Both the position numbers and the translations under genes were made by a program. A stretch of DNA of 64,000 bases from Heterobilharzia americana (lineage: Eukaryota; Platyhelminthes; Trematoda; Strigeidida; Schistosomatidae), in the NCBI GenBank assembly GCA_944470555.2, contig OX104128.1, positions 39,601,920 to 39,665,919 of the forward strand, written 5' to 3'. Every line of letters begins with the position of its first letter. Within the stretch, counting starts at the first letter, position 1. This document shows, piece after piece, positions 46,140-57,395 of this stretch. Under the pieces are notes generated by a model that was not told the DNA's origin, did not search any database, and was given only the letters and a program-made list of their open reading frames with translations.

Positions 46140-46260
46140 TGATACTACCTGGCTACCTAAACCTCGGTGGGTGGAGCGGGGTTCGAACCCCTGACCCACT
46201 GGTTGACAGTTATTTCCCTAAACCATTGAGCCTCAGCTCCAGGAGCTAGCGAATGGGTTA
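46140..46260 (-). repeat. tRNA-like SINE (family C)
   Basis: On the minus strand: GAGGCTCAATGGTTTAGGG, then GGGGTTCGAACCCCGC, a box A/box B pair. Related to 18435-18530 and 50030-50155. Confidence 0.55.
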
Positions 46261-46464
46261 GTGAGGGTTACTTGTTTTCTTCATTCCTCTCAGATTGTCA
46301 GTATAACATTCTTTAAAAGGTGAGAAAACTATCATTTCGTCGGTAGTGTAGAGACAAGTTCTCCACCCTTGAATATGCCTACGTTATTGTTCAACTATGC
46401 TATGGTATACGTGTTACTCAATTTCTACACTAATCATTTTTGAGTTTTAGTCATAAGTTTGTAA

Positions 46465-47060
46465 TTAGTCAGTCAGTATCAACATGAGATCTAGTTTAAC
46501 CGTGTAATGGTTCAAGCTGCCACATCTCATATCATTGCATCGAACGACAGTGCATCAAGATGAAAGACAAAACAAGAAGTAAGAAAGCAGTCAAAAATGA
46601 AAGGGAGTTATGAGAAGAGAAAGAAAAGAAATCAGATAATAACGAAATTCTGTACGATGATTAAGATGAAGATAATGTGTGGATCTTACGCAGCTATATC
46701 GTAAAACAGAGTGAACGGCAGTGCAGTACACTTTTACTGTTAATAAGCAATGGGATATCAGGGCTATATCGGTGCTATAAATGCCCGAAGTTAGCGGAAA
46801 CCAAACGAGCCTTTTATATCCGTGCAGAGATTTTGTTGGCCAATGACCCACTAAGGCTGGTCCAGTTCCCAAGTAGGTGAAGTGACTGACGCACTTAATT
46901 GTTTCGCTTCCTATTGCTGAATAAGGTTTCATCAAAGACCAGTCCTTGAGAATAATTTCCTTTTGTTTGGTGTAAGACATCTGACGATGAATTTCTGGGG
47001 ATTTAGTTTGTCTTAGTAATTTTGATAATACTATCTTAGGCCTCTGTCGATCCCACTGTG
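46465..47060 (-). mobile_element. LINE family 2, decayed fragment
   Basis: Minus-strand frame 46591-47085 has ETIKCVSHFTYLGTGPALVG, corresponding to the post-YADD segment of the copy at 27120-28480 (VIECVGNFTHLGSMVNSGGS), plus the 3' UTR motif near 46500. Confidence 0.65.
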
Positions 47061-47927
47061 TAAGTTTGGGTACACAAAGGTTCATCTCTTGTTTTCTATG
47101 ACCATGACAGCCTTTCCTAGCTACCGTATTCGGTGAATTCCATTGTTAGATTACAACTGTCGCCGTAGGATTTCTCACTTCCAATGGGAACACTACATGA
47201 GTAATTCATAAATTTAGGTATGATTGAGCATGCTGGATATCATCATTCAATATATTTATTCAGTATCGAATGGCTAACTTGCTTATCCGTTACCTACGTT
47301 TTTTTGAAGCTGAGTGTAATATGTACTGAAATCGTACGTTATGGCGTTGGTGTTATCTGTGAAGTTGATGACAAAATTTGGCGAGGTCTCACATAAGGAA
47401 AGTATCTTCATTATTGTATATTTTCTTAGGGTTCAGTGGGTGAGTACTTGGATAATAAAATGTATTTCTCGGAACATATTTACAGAGAGTGTGATTTCCA
47501 TCGGTAACGATCCATTTTATTATATGAACCGTATACATATTCTTCCACAGTTCCTAGTTTCTCATATTTATGTCCACAGCAAGCTGTATAATACCTATAA
47601 AAGTATACTGAATTGCTCATTCATTGGTATTCATGCTAATTAGTGCTTTGATTGGAGATCCTTTTCTTACTTGTAACTATTTTCAGTGTTCCGCTTACTA
47701 TACTTCCTATTAAGATATCCGGACGTTATATGTATTAGCATAGCTTATTGCTAATAAAGTGTTGGTTCTAAGCTGTATAGCTAATAGGATGACCTAACGA
47801 AAATCAAAGTTCAACATTCCTTTCTTAATGATCATGAAATAAGCTTAAGATATCACTGTGTTTTCTGTGCTTAGTTCATTACTTTTATGCTAAATATGTA
47901 GACTATTTTTTATCTACTTTTTAGATT

Positions 47928-48493
47928 ATGGATTTGTCTATCAGTGATTTAAATGAACCAAGTGGAGATATGATATTGATTAATTCTAAGAAGAATATTA
48001 TTTCATCCGCCGACGATGTTTCCGCTGGAGATGTTAACTCTGATTTATGCACCTATACTGCTGAAGTGAAGCATAATGAGTCGATCGAAGTACCTTACAG
48101 TGCCGATAAACAAATCCGCCAGCGAACAACAAAGGTAGCAGATACTTCTGAAATGTATTTAGATGAGGATGCTCATAAACATAAACTCATAGATCATAAC
48201 CAGTATGTTTCTTCGACAGCCGTATATCCAGACTGTAGTTATTATCGTTTGTACTTTATACTAGCCTTGATTCTAAGACTTGTATTAGTAGTTTTTTCTG
48301 TGTGGCAAGATTCAGTTCGTTGGCCAGATGGTCAATTACGATTCACTGATGTAGATTACGATGTGTTTTCGGATGCTGCACAAGCTTTTATCGATGGAAA
48401 AAATATTTATGTTGAACGTCCTACCTATCGATATTCACCACTCATTGCAATATTACTTTCTCCAGGATATTGGCTATTCTCTAAGGGAAAAAA
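47928..48493 (+). CDS. PIGM: PIG-M exon 1, N-terminal extension and DxD motif
   Basis: The ATG lies 3 nt after a strong acceptor-like TTTTTATCTACTTTTTAG, so the exon itself may start at 47925 by cis- or trans-splicing. Ends after FSKGK plus two bases if the micro-intron is real; the donor GTCATT is weak. Confidence 0.8.
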
Positions 48494-51400
48494 GTCATTG
48501 ACTAGTACACAAGTAGTGAGCAATAATTCAGATTTTTTGATATCCCAATTGATGAATCACAAAGGCATCAAAGCATACCTGATGTTTCTGTTATCGCTCA
48601 CATATGGGGTAAACTAATCTTCATAATGGCTGATTTACTTTGTGGCTATTTGCAATATAAAATTATTCAAGACAAATTGTTTGTAAGTACCGTTTTTATT
48701 TTCTGAGATCGGTTTTTATAGTTATTAAATATTTTAAAATCTTCAACAGTTTTGCATAGTTGTTACTATATCTTTTGTGAGATGAGTTGGAGTGCACTAA
48801 AAAAAACTATTCAAAACTTTGTTTTATACACATCTGTTTATCTCTTTGTTGGAGATGTCAATTTCTTTGCTGTATTTTTTTTGTGTTGATATCTGCGAAG
48901 ATCAGAATGTTTTTGCGTCTTAAGTTAGTCACAGGATGTAACATTTAACACTAAATTTTCACACATCTTTCACACATCTTATTGTAACTATGTAGCTAGA
49001 AAGAAATGTCGTAGTGAGCTTTTACTGCACATAATGCTGATAGCAATAATCAGTTATATATTCACTGACTTTAGTACTTAGTATACTGAGCTACACTCCG
49101 TTTTGTTCTGTTATACGGCTGTGGGATATGGCTGTTATAAAAGTAGGAGATATGAAGCGATTACAGGGTTTTGATCATAAGTGTCTTCTCAGCATTGCTC
49201 GTGTTTGTTGAAATCACTGTGTGAGCGATGTTGAAGTCAGGAGTAAGCTTCTAGACGATACAGGCAAGTCGATTAATGAGGTTGTGAAGCATGGTTGACT
49301 GAGATGGTTTGGACATGCACTGCGCATGCCTAGCCAGCGCCTACCTCGTCTTGCCATGTTAGGGGTATTCAGATTACGTTAGAATAGGGTTCAAGAGGAC
49401 CAAATCATGGCATGACACCAGTTGATGAAGTCCCTGACTGTTAGTCTGAGCCATGTAGGGAGATGCAGGCTACTCGGCTGTGGTCCTCCAGGAGATAGGA
49501 ATCAGTGATTAAAGGCTCTTGGTGACATGGCTATAAATCAGTTACAATGACGCCGGTTGTATTAACTCCATGACATCTTCGAAACCTTGAATATTTGTAC
49601 TAACCGTCATCTTCAGACCGTTTCTTCTCTCACACAACTTTATCTACGTTGGTTTCCAACCCAGTGAGTCGATGGCGACGTGCTGGCCACGGAACCTGAA
49701 GGTCCTGGGTTCGATCCCCGATGGGGTCATGGGTGCGCACTGCCGAGGAGCCCCATGCTAGTACGAAACAGCTGTCTAGTACTCCCAGATTTCCAATGTT
49801 CCTCCAACTGATGTCAGTCCATGATGAATACCAACTTAAAAAATCACTAAATCCCCACAAACTCCCAAATTAAGTTTCCTGAATGTGTTGAACGACTTCA
49901 ACCTAATTGATGTATTTAGGGAGACATTGTCGTTTGTCTTTTCGTAGAGTTCTAAGTGTTTTTTCCTTAGATGTTTAGCTTAAATTTCTTTTTGTAGTGC
50001 TGTAGTTGAGTCTGGTGTTTATATATTGGACTTTGAGGCGTCTCGGTAGTCGAGGGCTTATGATACTAACCGGTTACCTAGGCAGGGTGAGATTTGAACT
50101 CAGGACTCATTACATGAAAGCCGGGTGCTTCAGTTAACGGGCCACGATATTTCTGAAGAACTCTAAAACACTTTATAATGATATCTCGGAAGAAAACCGA
50201 AATAAGGTTTACAAAATTTAATGGTAATTGGATTTCATTCATACGAAGTAATTGTGGAGGTATGTTGTAGCAAATACTGTCTTGTTAACTCTTGAGACAT
50301 CAACTTGAATATCTGTTTGTTACTAATGTATTGAAGATTTTTAAACTTGTTGGTTGGTAGTTAGCTGATAGCCACAAACTGCAGATCATGAGTTTTTCTA
50401 ATAATTCCTACCCTATCTCTGTCCATGACGCACTTCATACAAACTGATTCCATATCTTTGCCAGTGGAGTCGCTAAATAGCTGTTCACGGTATGTTACTG
50501 TTAATATTCTTGAAATCGAATCACAGCATCTCATTCACCGACGATTAGTCATTTCATTCTACAGCGTATATCTATCCAGTTTGGTAAATTATACCTAAAG
50601 TTGGTGTTTCAAGCTCATTCGATTTAACAGATAAGCTTAATACTTTTCTAAATATGTGGTCTATTAAGAAAATTCTGCAATATATTATTATGAAGAAAGT
50701 GTATTTAGCCAGAAATAAGCTAACAAAGATACTTAATTTCACTTTTTCTTAATCTCTGTTTAATCACTTATTATACGATCGACTTGCTATACTTAAAGCT
50801 CGTAGATGCAAATTCTCACCAAGGTTTATCCACAGTTCTATTTGTTTATCATGTGTAAAAGCCATCGTAAAAAGGGTTGTGCAAACAGATTGACTGTAGT
50901 GTGTTATTCATGACTAACAGAGGCATGTACATCCAGCTGACAAGTTCGAAATGGGACTGAACGTGCATCACTGGATTTCATTGCTAGCCAATATCCATCA
51001 CTTATATCTAAACTGAAACAACAGGTAATACCAAGGCGTCTACATAAGAGCCCATTTACCAATGGTAACCGACCAATTCAGTCCAATCCTGAAAATCAAA
51101 CTTCTCACCGAAAATTTGGGATGGTTTTATTACAAGTACACTGAGATTAGTGCAAATATAACTTTTATATCTCATATGGTAGATTTCCTCTTAGTGCAAA
51201 GCATTTGTGAAACCGTTCGGTCACACCTTGACCAAAGTTCACATAATTTGCATTTTCTGTCTTTCCGCCATACAACCAAATAACTTAATGTTTTTAGCAT
51301 TTTTATCCTCAGTACTATAATTGTTTGTTTTCTGGATTAAGTAAGTGACTCCGTAATCTTCATTTGTTGTGCTTGAAATTTGTTAAGCTCCGAGGAGTCC

Positions 51401-54400
51401 GTTTCTGAACCTCATTGCCTGCCATTGTTTTGATATATATTGAACGACATAATGCTCCTACCCGATACGATTAACGATAGAACAATGACTTCTCAATATG
51501 ATACTCAGCTGACACCAGAAGAAGATGACAATGGGATTAGAAGTATATTTACTTCAACCGAATAGGGCCATAATAACTGACAGTTCAGTCGTTTATGTAT
51601 CTTTTTAAGGGTCTTGATCAGGGAATACAAAATAGCATATTAAAAGTGTAAATTGGACCTGTCAGTGTTTAATATCGTAAACTGCAGTAAAATAAGTATC
51701 ACTGCATAGAGCAAAAAAAGCTCAAAAATAAGGTTTGAATTTTATAGTGAAAATACACACATAAGTTAGTATTTTAGGGATCAGACATCCCTCACAGCTT
51801 GTTTGCCAAACACTAAGGTATTTCCTTAATTTCTTTTGATGGAAAGGTATTTACATAAACGAAAATAAAGATGGCAGTCAAAGGAAAGTAAACAAGACAT
51901 ATACGATAGTATTTCCCTATCTTGTATAAACAATATGTTGATAAACCATTTTCATTCTTGAAAATTTTAGTAATACTATTCCGTAACCGAGATGTATTTT
52001 AAAACTGAGTTTTTTAAAATCTTATTCAAATATTTTGGAATTCAGTTACGGGGTCGCATTTTCCTAAGGAAAGGATATAAGTTACACCTACTTATCTCTA
52101 ATGTCGTCTGTGATGGGGAACCTTAAAGGTCACCCTGGTCACTGCTGAAATAACCAGTCAGATTTCGGTATTCCGGCTATAAAGGTTGTTTTTCATAAAG
52201 TAGGGAATCGTAACTGGTTATCTCAGAAGTTGCTAGGGTGTCTTTAAAATCACTCTTATATTTCTGAGTAACAGCCACCAATTATGGATCTGTATTTTAT
52301 AGAACCCTAACTTCCTACCCGAAATACTGTTCTAAACGTTGCTAGACTGGCCTTTAAATTCACTCAAGTAACTGGAATAGCTTTAAAGAAGTAATTAAAG
52401 ACCATCCTAACAACTGCCTGAATAGCCAAATAGCCAATCAGGTTTAGCTATTCCACCTAGGAGAGCAGTTTTTCATTAAATAGAGGAACGTAATTGCATA
52501 TCTCAAAAGTTGCAAGCGTGGCCTTTAAAGCTGGTGACCTTAAGAGTGACTTCAAAGGCCACCCTAGCAACTGACGGATCATCCAATCATGTTTCTTTAT
52601 TTCATGAAAAATTGTCTTCTTTAAAGTCGGGAGACTTTAAAGGCCACTCCAGCAACAACTGAAATAATTAACTAGACTACTCTGTTTTGTGAAAATCTGC
52701 CTTCCCAGCCACAATGAAGAAATTCAATTGATTGTTTCAGTTGTTGCTAGGGTGACCTCTGAAGGCGATGGGTTCTTGGTTTGTCCGTCCCCAGACAAAA
52801 GTGAGTTCCTTGTTGCTTATTCTTATTATTCTGGCCATCTGATCTTCAGTGTCTGTATAGAGTGAGCGTAGGTGGCAGCTGTTGATGAATGTCTGTAGTG
52901 TGTTGGAAATGCTTTTCGTAACGCGCCATCAAGTCTCTCAACCATTACATAGAAGCACTGACTTACTTGACTGAATTAGTGTTGAAAATCCGGATGTTGT
53001 TCACACTTTATACTGAGTGCAGTGCAGTAGATCTCCACACTGATTTCAGGTTAATGAAGGCCTGTTTTGCTGTCTTTCCGATCCTGGTTGTTTTCACATC
53101 ATCATCTGTGCCGCCACCTGTAATTGAGATGATGCTGCCTGTCTAGGTAGGCGAAAGAGTCAACATCCTTTAGATTTCTCCCGTTGATGATGATTGGTGC
53201 TTGTTGTTGTCGCTGTTATTGTTGGTGGGTTGGTTATCTTCATCACCCCCGTCTTCTCTACATTCACCTAAAGTCCCGTCTTCGCTGCTTTTCCTCTTTG
53301 TCAACTTGTTTGTATTCGCCTGTAGATCTTCGAGTTTGTGCGACGAGACACTAGACATAAAATCATCATCGTTGGTGAAATCCGAATCTTCTGTGGTCTT
53401 TTCATCGGTCCAGCCAGCACATTGTCCTCTTCTTAGTCTTCACAGGTTGTTGCATGGTCCAGTCCAGTCGACCACAGTCAGGAAGATCGTCGGCGGTAGT
53501 GGGCGGCAATTTTGTGGAATTCCATCTCGTGGTATTGCTTTCCCGGCTTCTCGCAATTTTATGGCGTTCAGGACTCTACTTTTACTTTTGTCGGAGGGCT
53601 TGTGTTCACTTGTAATTCTGTGGCTACTGCTGGTATTTCTGGACGAGTTGCAGTTGGTGGTGGTGGTGGTGGCGGTGGTAGATTTAGGAGATTTTTGAGG
53701 TAGTCAGCCTTTCTTTCACTTTGTTAGCGATAGATCGTGGCTAGCAGTGGAATCCAGTATGTACATTTCGTCCCATTTGGGGTTCGTCAGCTGAGTGCAC
53801 CTGCTTCCCAATGAAAGATGTTGTCCCCACCGGGATTCGGACTTGGGAGCGATCACTTCAAACGCCAAGGCGTTATCCACTACACCACCGAGCCACGGTA
53901 GCCACTTCCTGTGCGAATCCCGGTGGAAACAACATCACTCACTGGGAAGCAGGTACATTCAGCTGAGAAGTCGTAAATAGGACGAAATGCGCATCCTGGA
54001 TTCCACTACTAGCCACTACTCATCATTAACATAATTAGAACGCCGGTAATATCGAGGCATCCTCACAGGAGCCCATATGCTAATAGAGACTTATCAATTC
54101 GGTCCAATCAACGACGGTATCATATAAAAACAATTATACTATCGTTCACTTTGTTTCTTATCTTTGCTAACTAGGTTTCCTTCACTATCTCTCATTGGTT
54201 TCATCTGCGCCGTTCTCCTCCCTGTCAGATAGTAACATGATTATCTGTTACAGTGTTGTCAGGTCTCTCCTACCAGCAGCCTGTTTGTTCGATTTCACTT
54301 GCGAGTGTCTCGTAGAAGTGTCTTTCGTCTTTGTGCACTCTCTTCTTCACTTCTTTGTCCAATATAGTGTTTTATGGGTTGTATTCAGTTCCGATTTGCG

Positions 54401-57337
54401 TTGTTCATCCATACACTGCACTGCACTGCACTGGTTCATCTGCTTCACCACCCTCCTCTCCCTGCTCTATCAGCTTCCCTGTGTCCGTGGAGATCCATTC
54501 CTTGTCTTGCATCTTCCTCCTCCTTCCTAACACGATTATGCCTGTTTCCTTCCACATCTCTTTCAAAGAGTTCCAGTGTTCGCCCACTCAGATTTCTTCA
54601 CGGGTGTTGCTTAATGTCTCCCATTTTGTTCTGATGGCTGACGACGTGAAGATTTCCTTTGTAGTTTCGTCCTTCAGTTTCTGTTATGGATGTTCAACTT
54701 GAACTCTGGTCTATCACCAACTTCTGTGAAGGCATTCAACTTGATTTTGATGGTAGGTTCCTTTCACTAGATAGTGATTGGTGTCAACCTGCTTCCCTTC
54801 TTCATGTGATCATGTGTCCAGTAGGCTAGCTGCGTCTCCACTTCCTTCAGATTGAGATGAAGTCGATCTGATTGGTGTAGTGCGTCCATCTGATTGATGC
54901 CTGGTAAAATCAAATGCTTGTCGCTTTGTGAATATCATATTGTGTTTGTACACACTGTCTCCAATCAGCAAATCGTTGAATGCTCAGAAGTCTGCAAACA
55001 GTTCTCCATTCTCACTCATCATTTCACCGAGTGCTTCTCGACGCATGATGAGTTCTCTTCCGGTGTTGTCCGCTCGCAGTTTGAGATTCATGTCACACTA
55101 CCCATTAGAATGGATTTTGATGTTGATGTTGCCAACTGAACAGGAATCTTGTGCAGTGTTGATTGCAGTTGTCTGTGGAATTCCTCCTTCTTCTCTTGGT
55201 CCGTGTCTGCATTATTTATAGGTGCACTGAGTAGCATTGTATGATTGTGACTCTCCTTCCTTTTGAGTTGAATCTTGATGTCATGATGCTGATGCTGTAG
55301 GAGGAGATTGATTCCCACTGCATCAGAGAGAGAGAGTGAGAGAGAGAGAGAGACAGTCGTCGATGCTGTTGGAAGGGGGACATCATGATAGCCACTTCAT
55401 AACTGAGTGTGCTGGTGGTTTTCGTCTGGATGACAATATTGGAGTAGATTATTGACTCGTCTCCAGTTGACAGTTTGGAGAGTCCACTTGCATTCTTCTC
55501 AAATTCCCAGTTTAGCACTTCTATGCCATATCTTCTCATCTCTTTTGCAATGTGGGCAGCCTTGCCAACCAACTAGCCAGCCAGCCAGCTTCAAACAGTA
55601 TGCGGACGTTCCATGTTCCCATGCCTACTTTCGCTTTCATCGAGAGAGAGAGAGAGGGAGGGAGGAGAAATATTGACCAATTGACTTCCTGAAGGCTTAC
55701 ACCAACCGGCGTGATTTTGTCTGTCCGGTTCCAGCAGGTAATAAGTTTATTTTACATACTTTTAGTGCTTTGAAGCTTATTTTGCTGTTGGATTGGTTTT
55801 CCGTGGTAGGGTTGCTAGCCCGATGCCTAACGTTCCCTCTTTATCTGGGTTTAGGACCAGCTAGTAACTAGTGAAGTAGCAAACTAGGCGAGGTTACAAC
55901 GGAGCATACTGATATTCAGTTGTTATAACTTATTTATTGTATGTATTGTAAAAGATTTCCACTATGTATTCTTTTGACATACGGGAAAGTCACTTGTATT
56001 CATTTTGTCAGAGGTTGCTGCGCATTCGGATTGTAAGTGTGGTACGTTTAGGTGCTTCTATAGCTCAACAGAAATGAATTCACAATCTCCTGTCACTAAA
56101 ATTGTCTTGATACTGACTGTTCTATCTCAGTGATTCGTCTGAAGAATGTAATAGATTTTTTTTCAACAATCAAGTTTTCTGTTAAAATCAGACATCATAG
56201 AATTTATCAACGTATTTTACATTAATTGATTTCCTATTAATTTTTACGATTCATCTTCTAGCAGGATAATGCAACATTGCCGGATAAAATCAATCCTCGC
56301 ACTGGACAAAAGTCATTGTCTTCAAATACAAATCGTCTAGCCGTGTATTTTGTTTGTTTCGGTTGGTTATTCAATCCTGTGACAGCAGTAGTCTCTGCTC
56401 GTGGTAATGCAGATGCACTGCAAAGTTGTTTTGTACTAGCGTGTCTATGGTGTATTTTAAAGCATCGGATCATTCTAGCTGGATTACTCTATGGATTGTG
56501 TATTCATCTTAGAATATATCCAGTAATCTATTCACCTTCCATCTATATGTGGCTTATGGAGGAGAAAAAAAGCGACAATGATAATGAAATGTCGAAAAGT
56601 CAGTCAAGAAGTTTATTTTCAGTCTTTATGAAATTGCCAAATCGAAATCATCTAGTATTCGGATTCAGTTGTCTACTAAGCTTGATAATTTTAACCGGGT
56701 TGTGTTATTTATATTTTGGTGGGATATTGTTTCTTCAACAAGCCTATTTCTATCATTTTAGTCGTTCAGATTTTAAGCATAATTTTGCTCCACACTTCTT
56801 AAGTGTTTACCTACTTTCTGGACAAAAATGGTTCAACAATAAACAAATCATGCCTGCATATGGTTTTAGTCAATGGTTGAATATAATGTGGAGTAATTTG
56901 CCTACTTCAATAACCTATTGGGTTAACAATAATGACAAGGAATACTCCAGTGTGATGATGAGGATGATAAGAAATTCACTAATAGGAAATATGAATACAA
57001 TCAACTTATCGGAGTATATTTTTAATATCGCTTCACTTGCACCTTGTATCTTACTGATACCATGCTTATCGTTTAAATTATATTCTAATATGGGTTTATG
57101 CTGGTTCGTGCTTACCTATATGTTTGTCACATTTAATAGAGTAAGTTGAATTCCACATAACCCTTTTTGAATTTTCTTTTAGTCGTTGTTGTTTTACATT
57201 CTCTAGTTATCGCGTATATTTAAATTGATGTAATGACGAGTTTTATTCTTTCGAAAATGAATTTAAACAACAAAAGAAACCCTCACTAGACCATCGAAAA
57301 CAAATAAGGTTACAACAAAAGTGACTCATTTTCATAC

Positions 57338-57395
<58 letters not shown>

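Larger units (their letters stand above)
53726..54144. mobile_element. Head-to-head hammerhead SINE pair (family A) inserted as a unit
   Basis: Flanked by the 11-bp direct repeat TTCACTTTGTT at 53715-53725 and 54145-54155. Inside, the left half is minus strand (hammerhead 53752-53796, then a tRNA-like head with GATTCGGACTTGGGAGCG and CCACTACACCACCGAGCC in inverse), and the right half is plus strand (box B GCGAATCCCGGTGG, hammerhead 53957-54001, then the full tail to 54144). The left half lacks the tail. Confidence 0.8.
52768..55894 (-). mobile_element. RTE-clade LINE, copy 3, interrupted by a SINE pair
   Basis: Minus strand, sharing the 5' terminus GGCGAGGT (55887-55894) with copies 1 and 2 but more diverged. 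The 3' end is cut off at about 52768, and an internal deletion at about 53510 removes most of the RT palm. Endonuclease remnants lie at 55088-55572 (GIEVLNWEFEKNASGLSKL). RT motif C has decayed to FTNDDD. A 419-bp hammerhead SINE pair is inserted at 53726-54144. In PIG-M intron 2. Confidence 0.8.

Noticed and set aside
47341..47643. 100-residue open frame upstream of PIG-M
   Set aside because: No recognisable motif, and no splice signals linking it to PIG-M.
48494..48682. PIG-M as a pseudogene because of the frame change
   Set aside because: All later exons are intact, and a 38-nt GT-AG intron or a single homopolymer error is enough to explain it.
52122..52765. CRISPR-like array
   Set aside because: Repeats alternate in orientation, vary in sequence and have irregular spacers, in a eukaryotic intron.
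53637..53703. Gly/Val-rich coding repeat (GGGGGG)
   Set aside because: It comes from a GGTGGT run on the antisense side of RTE copy 3.
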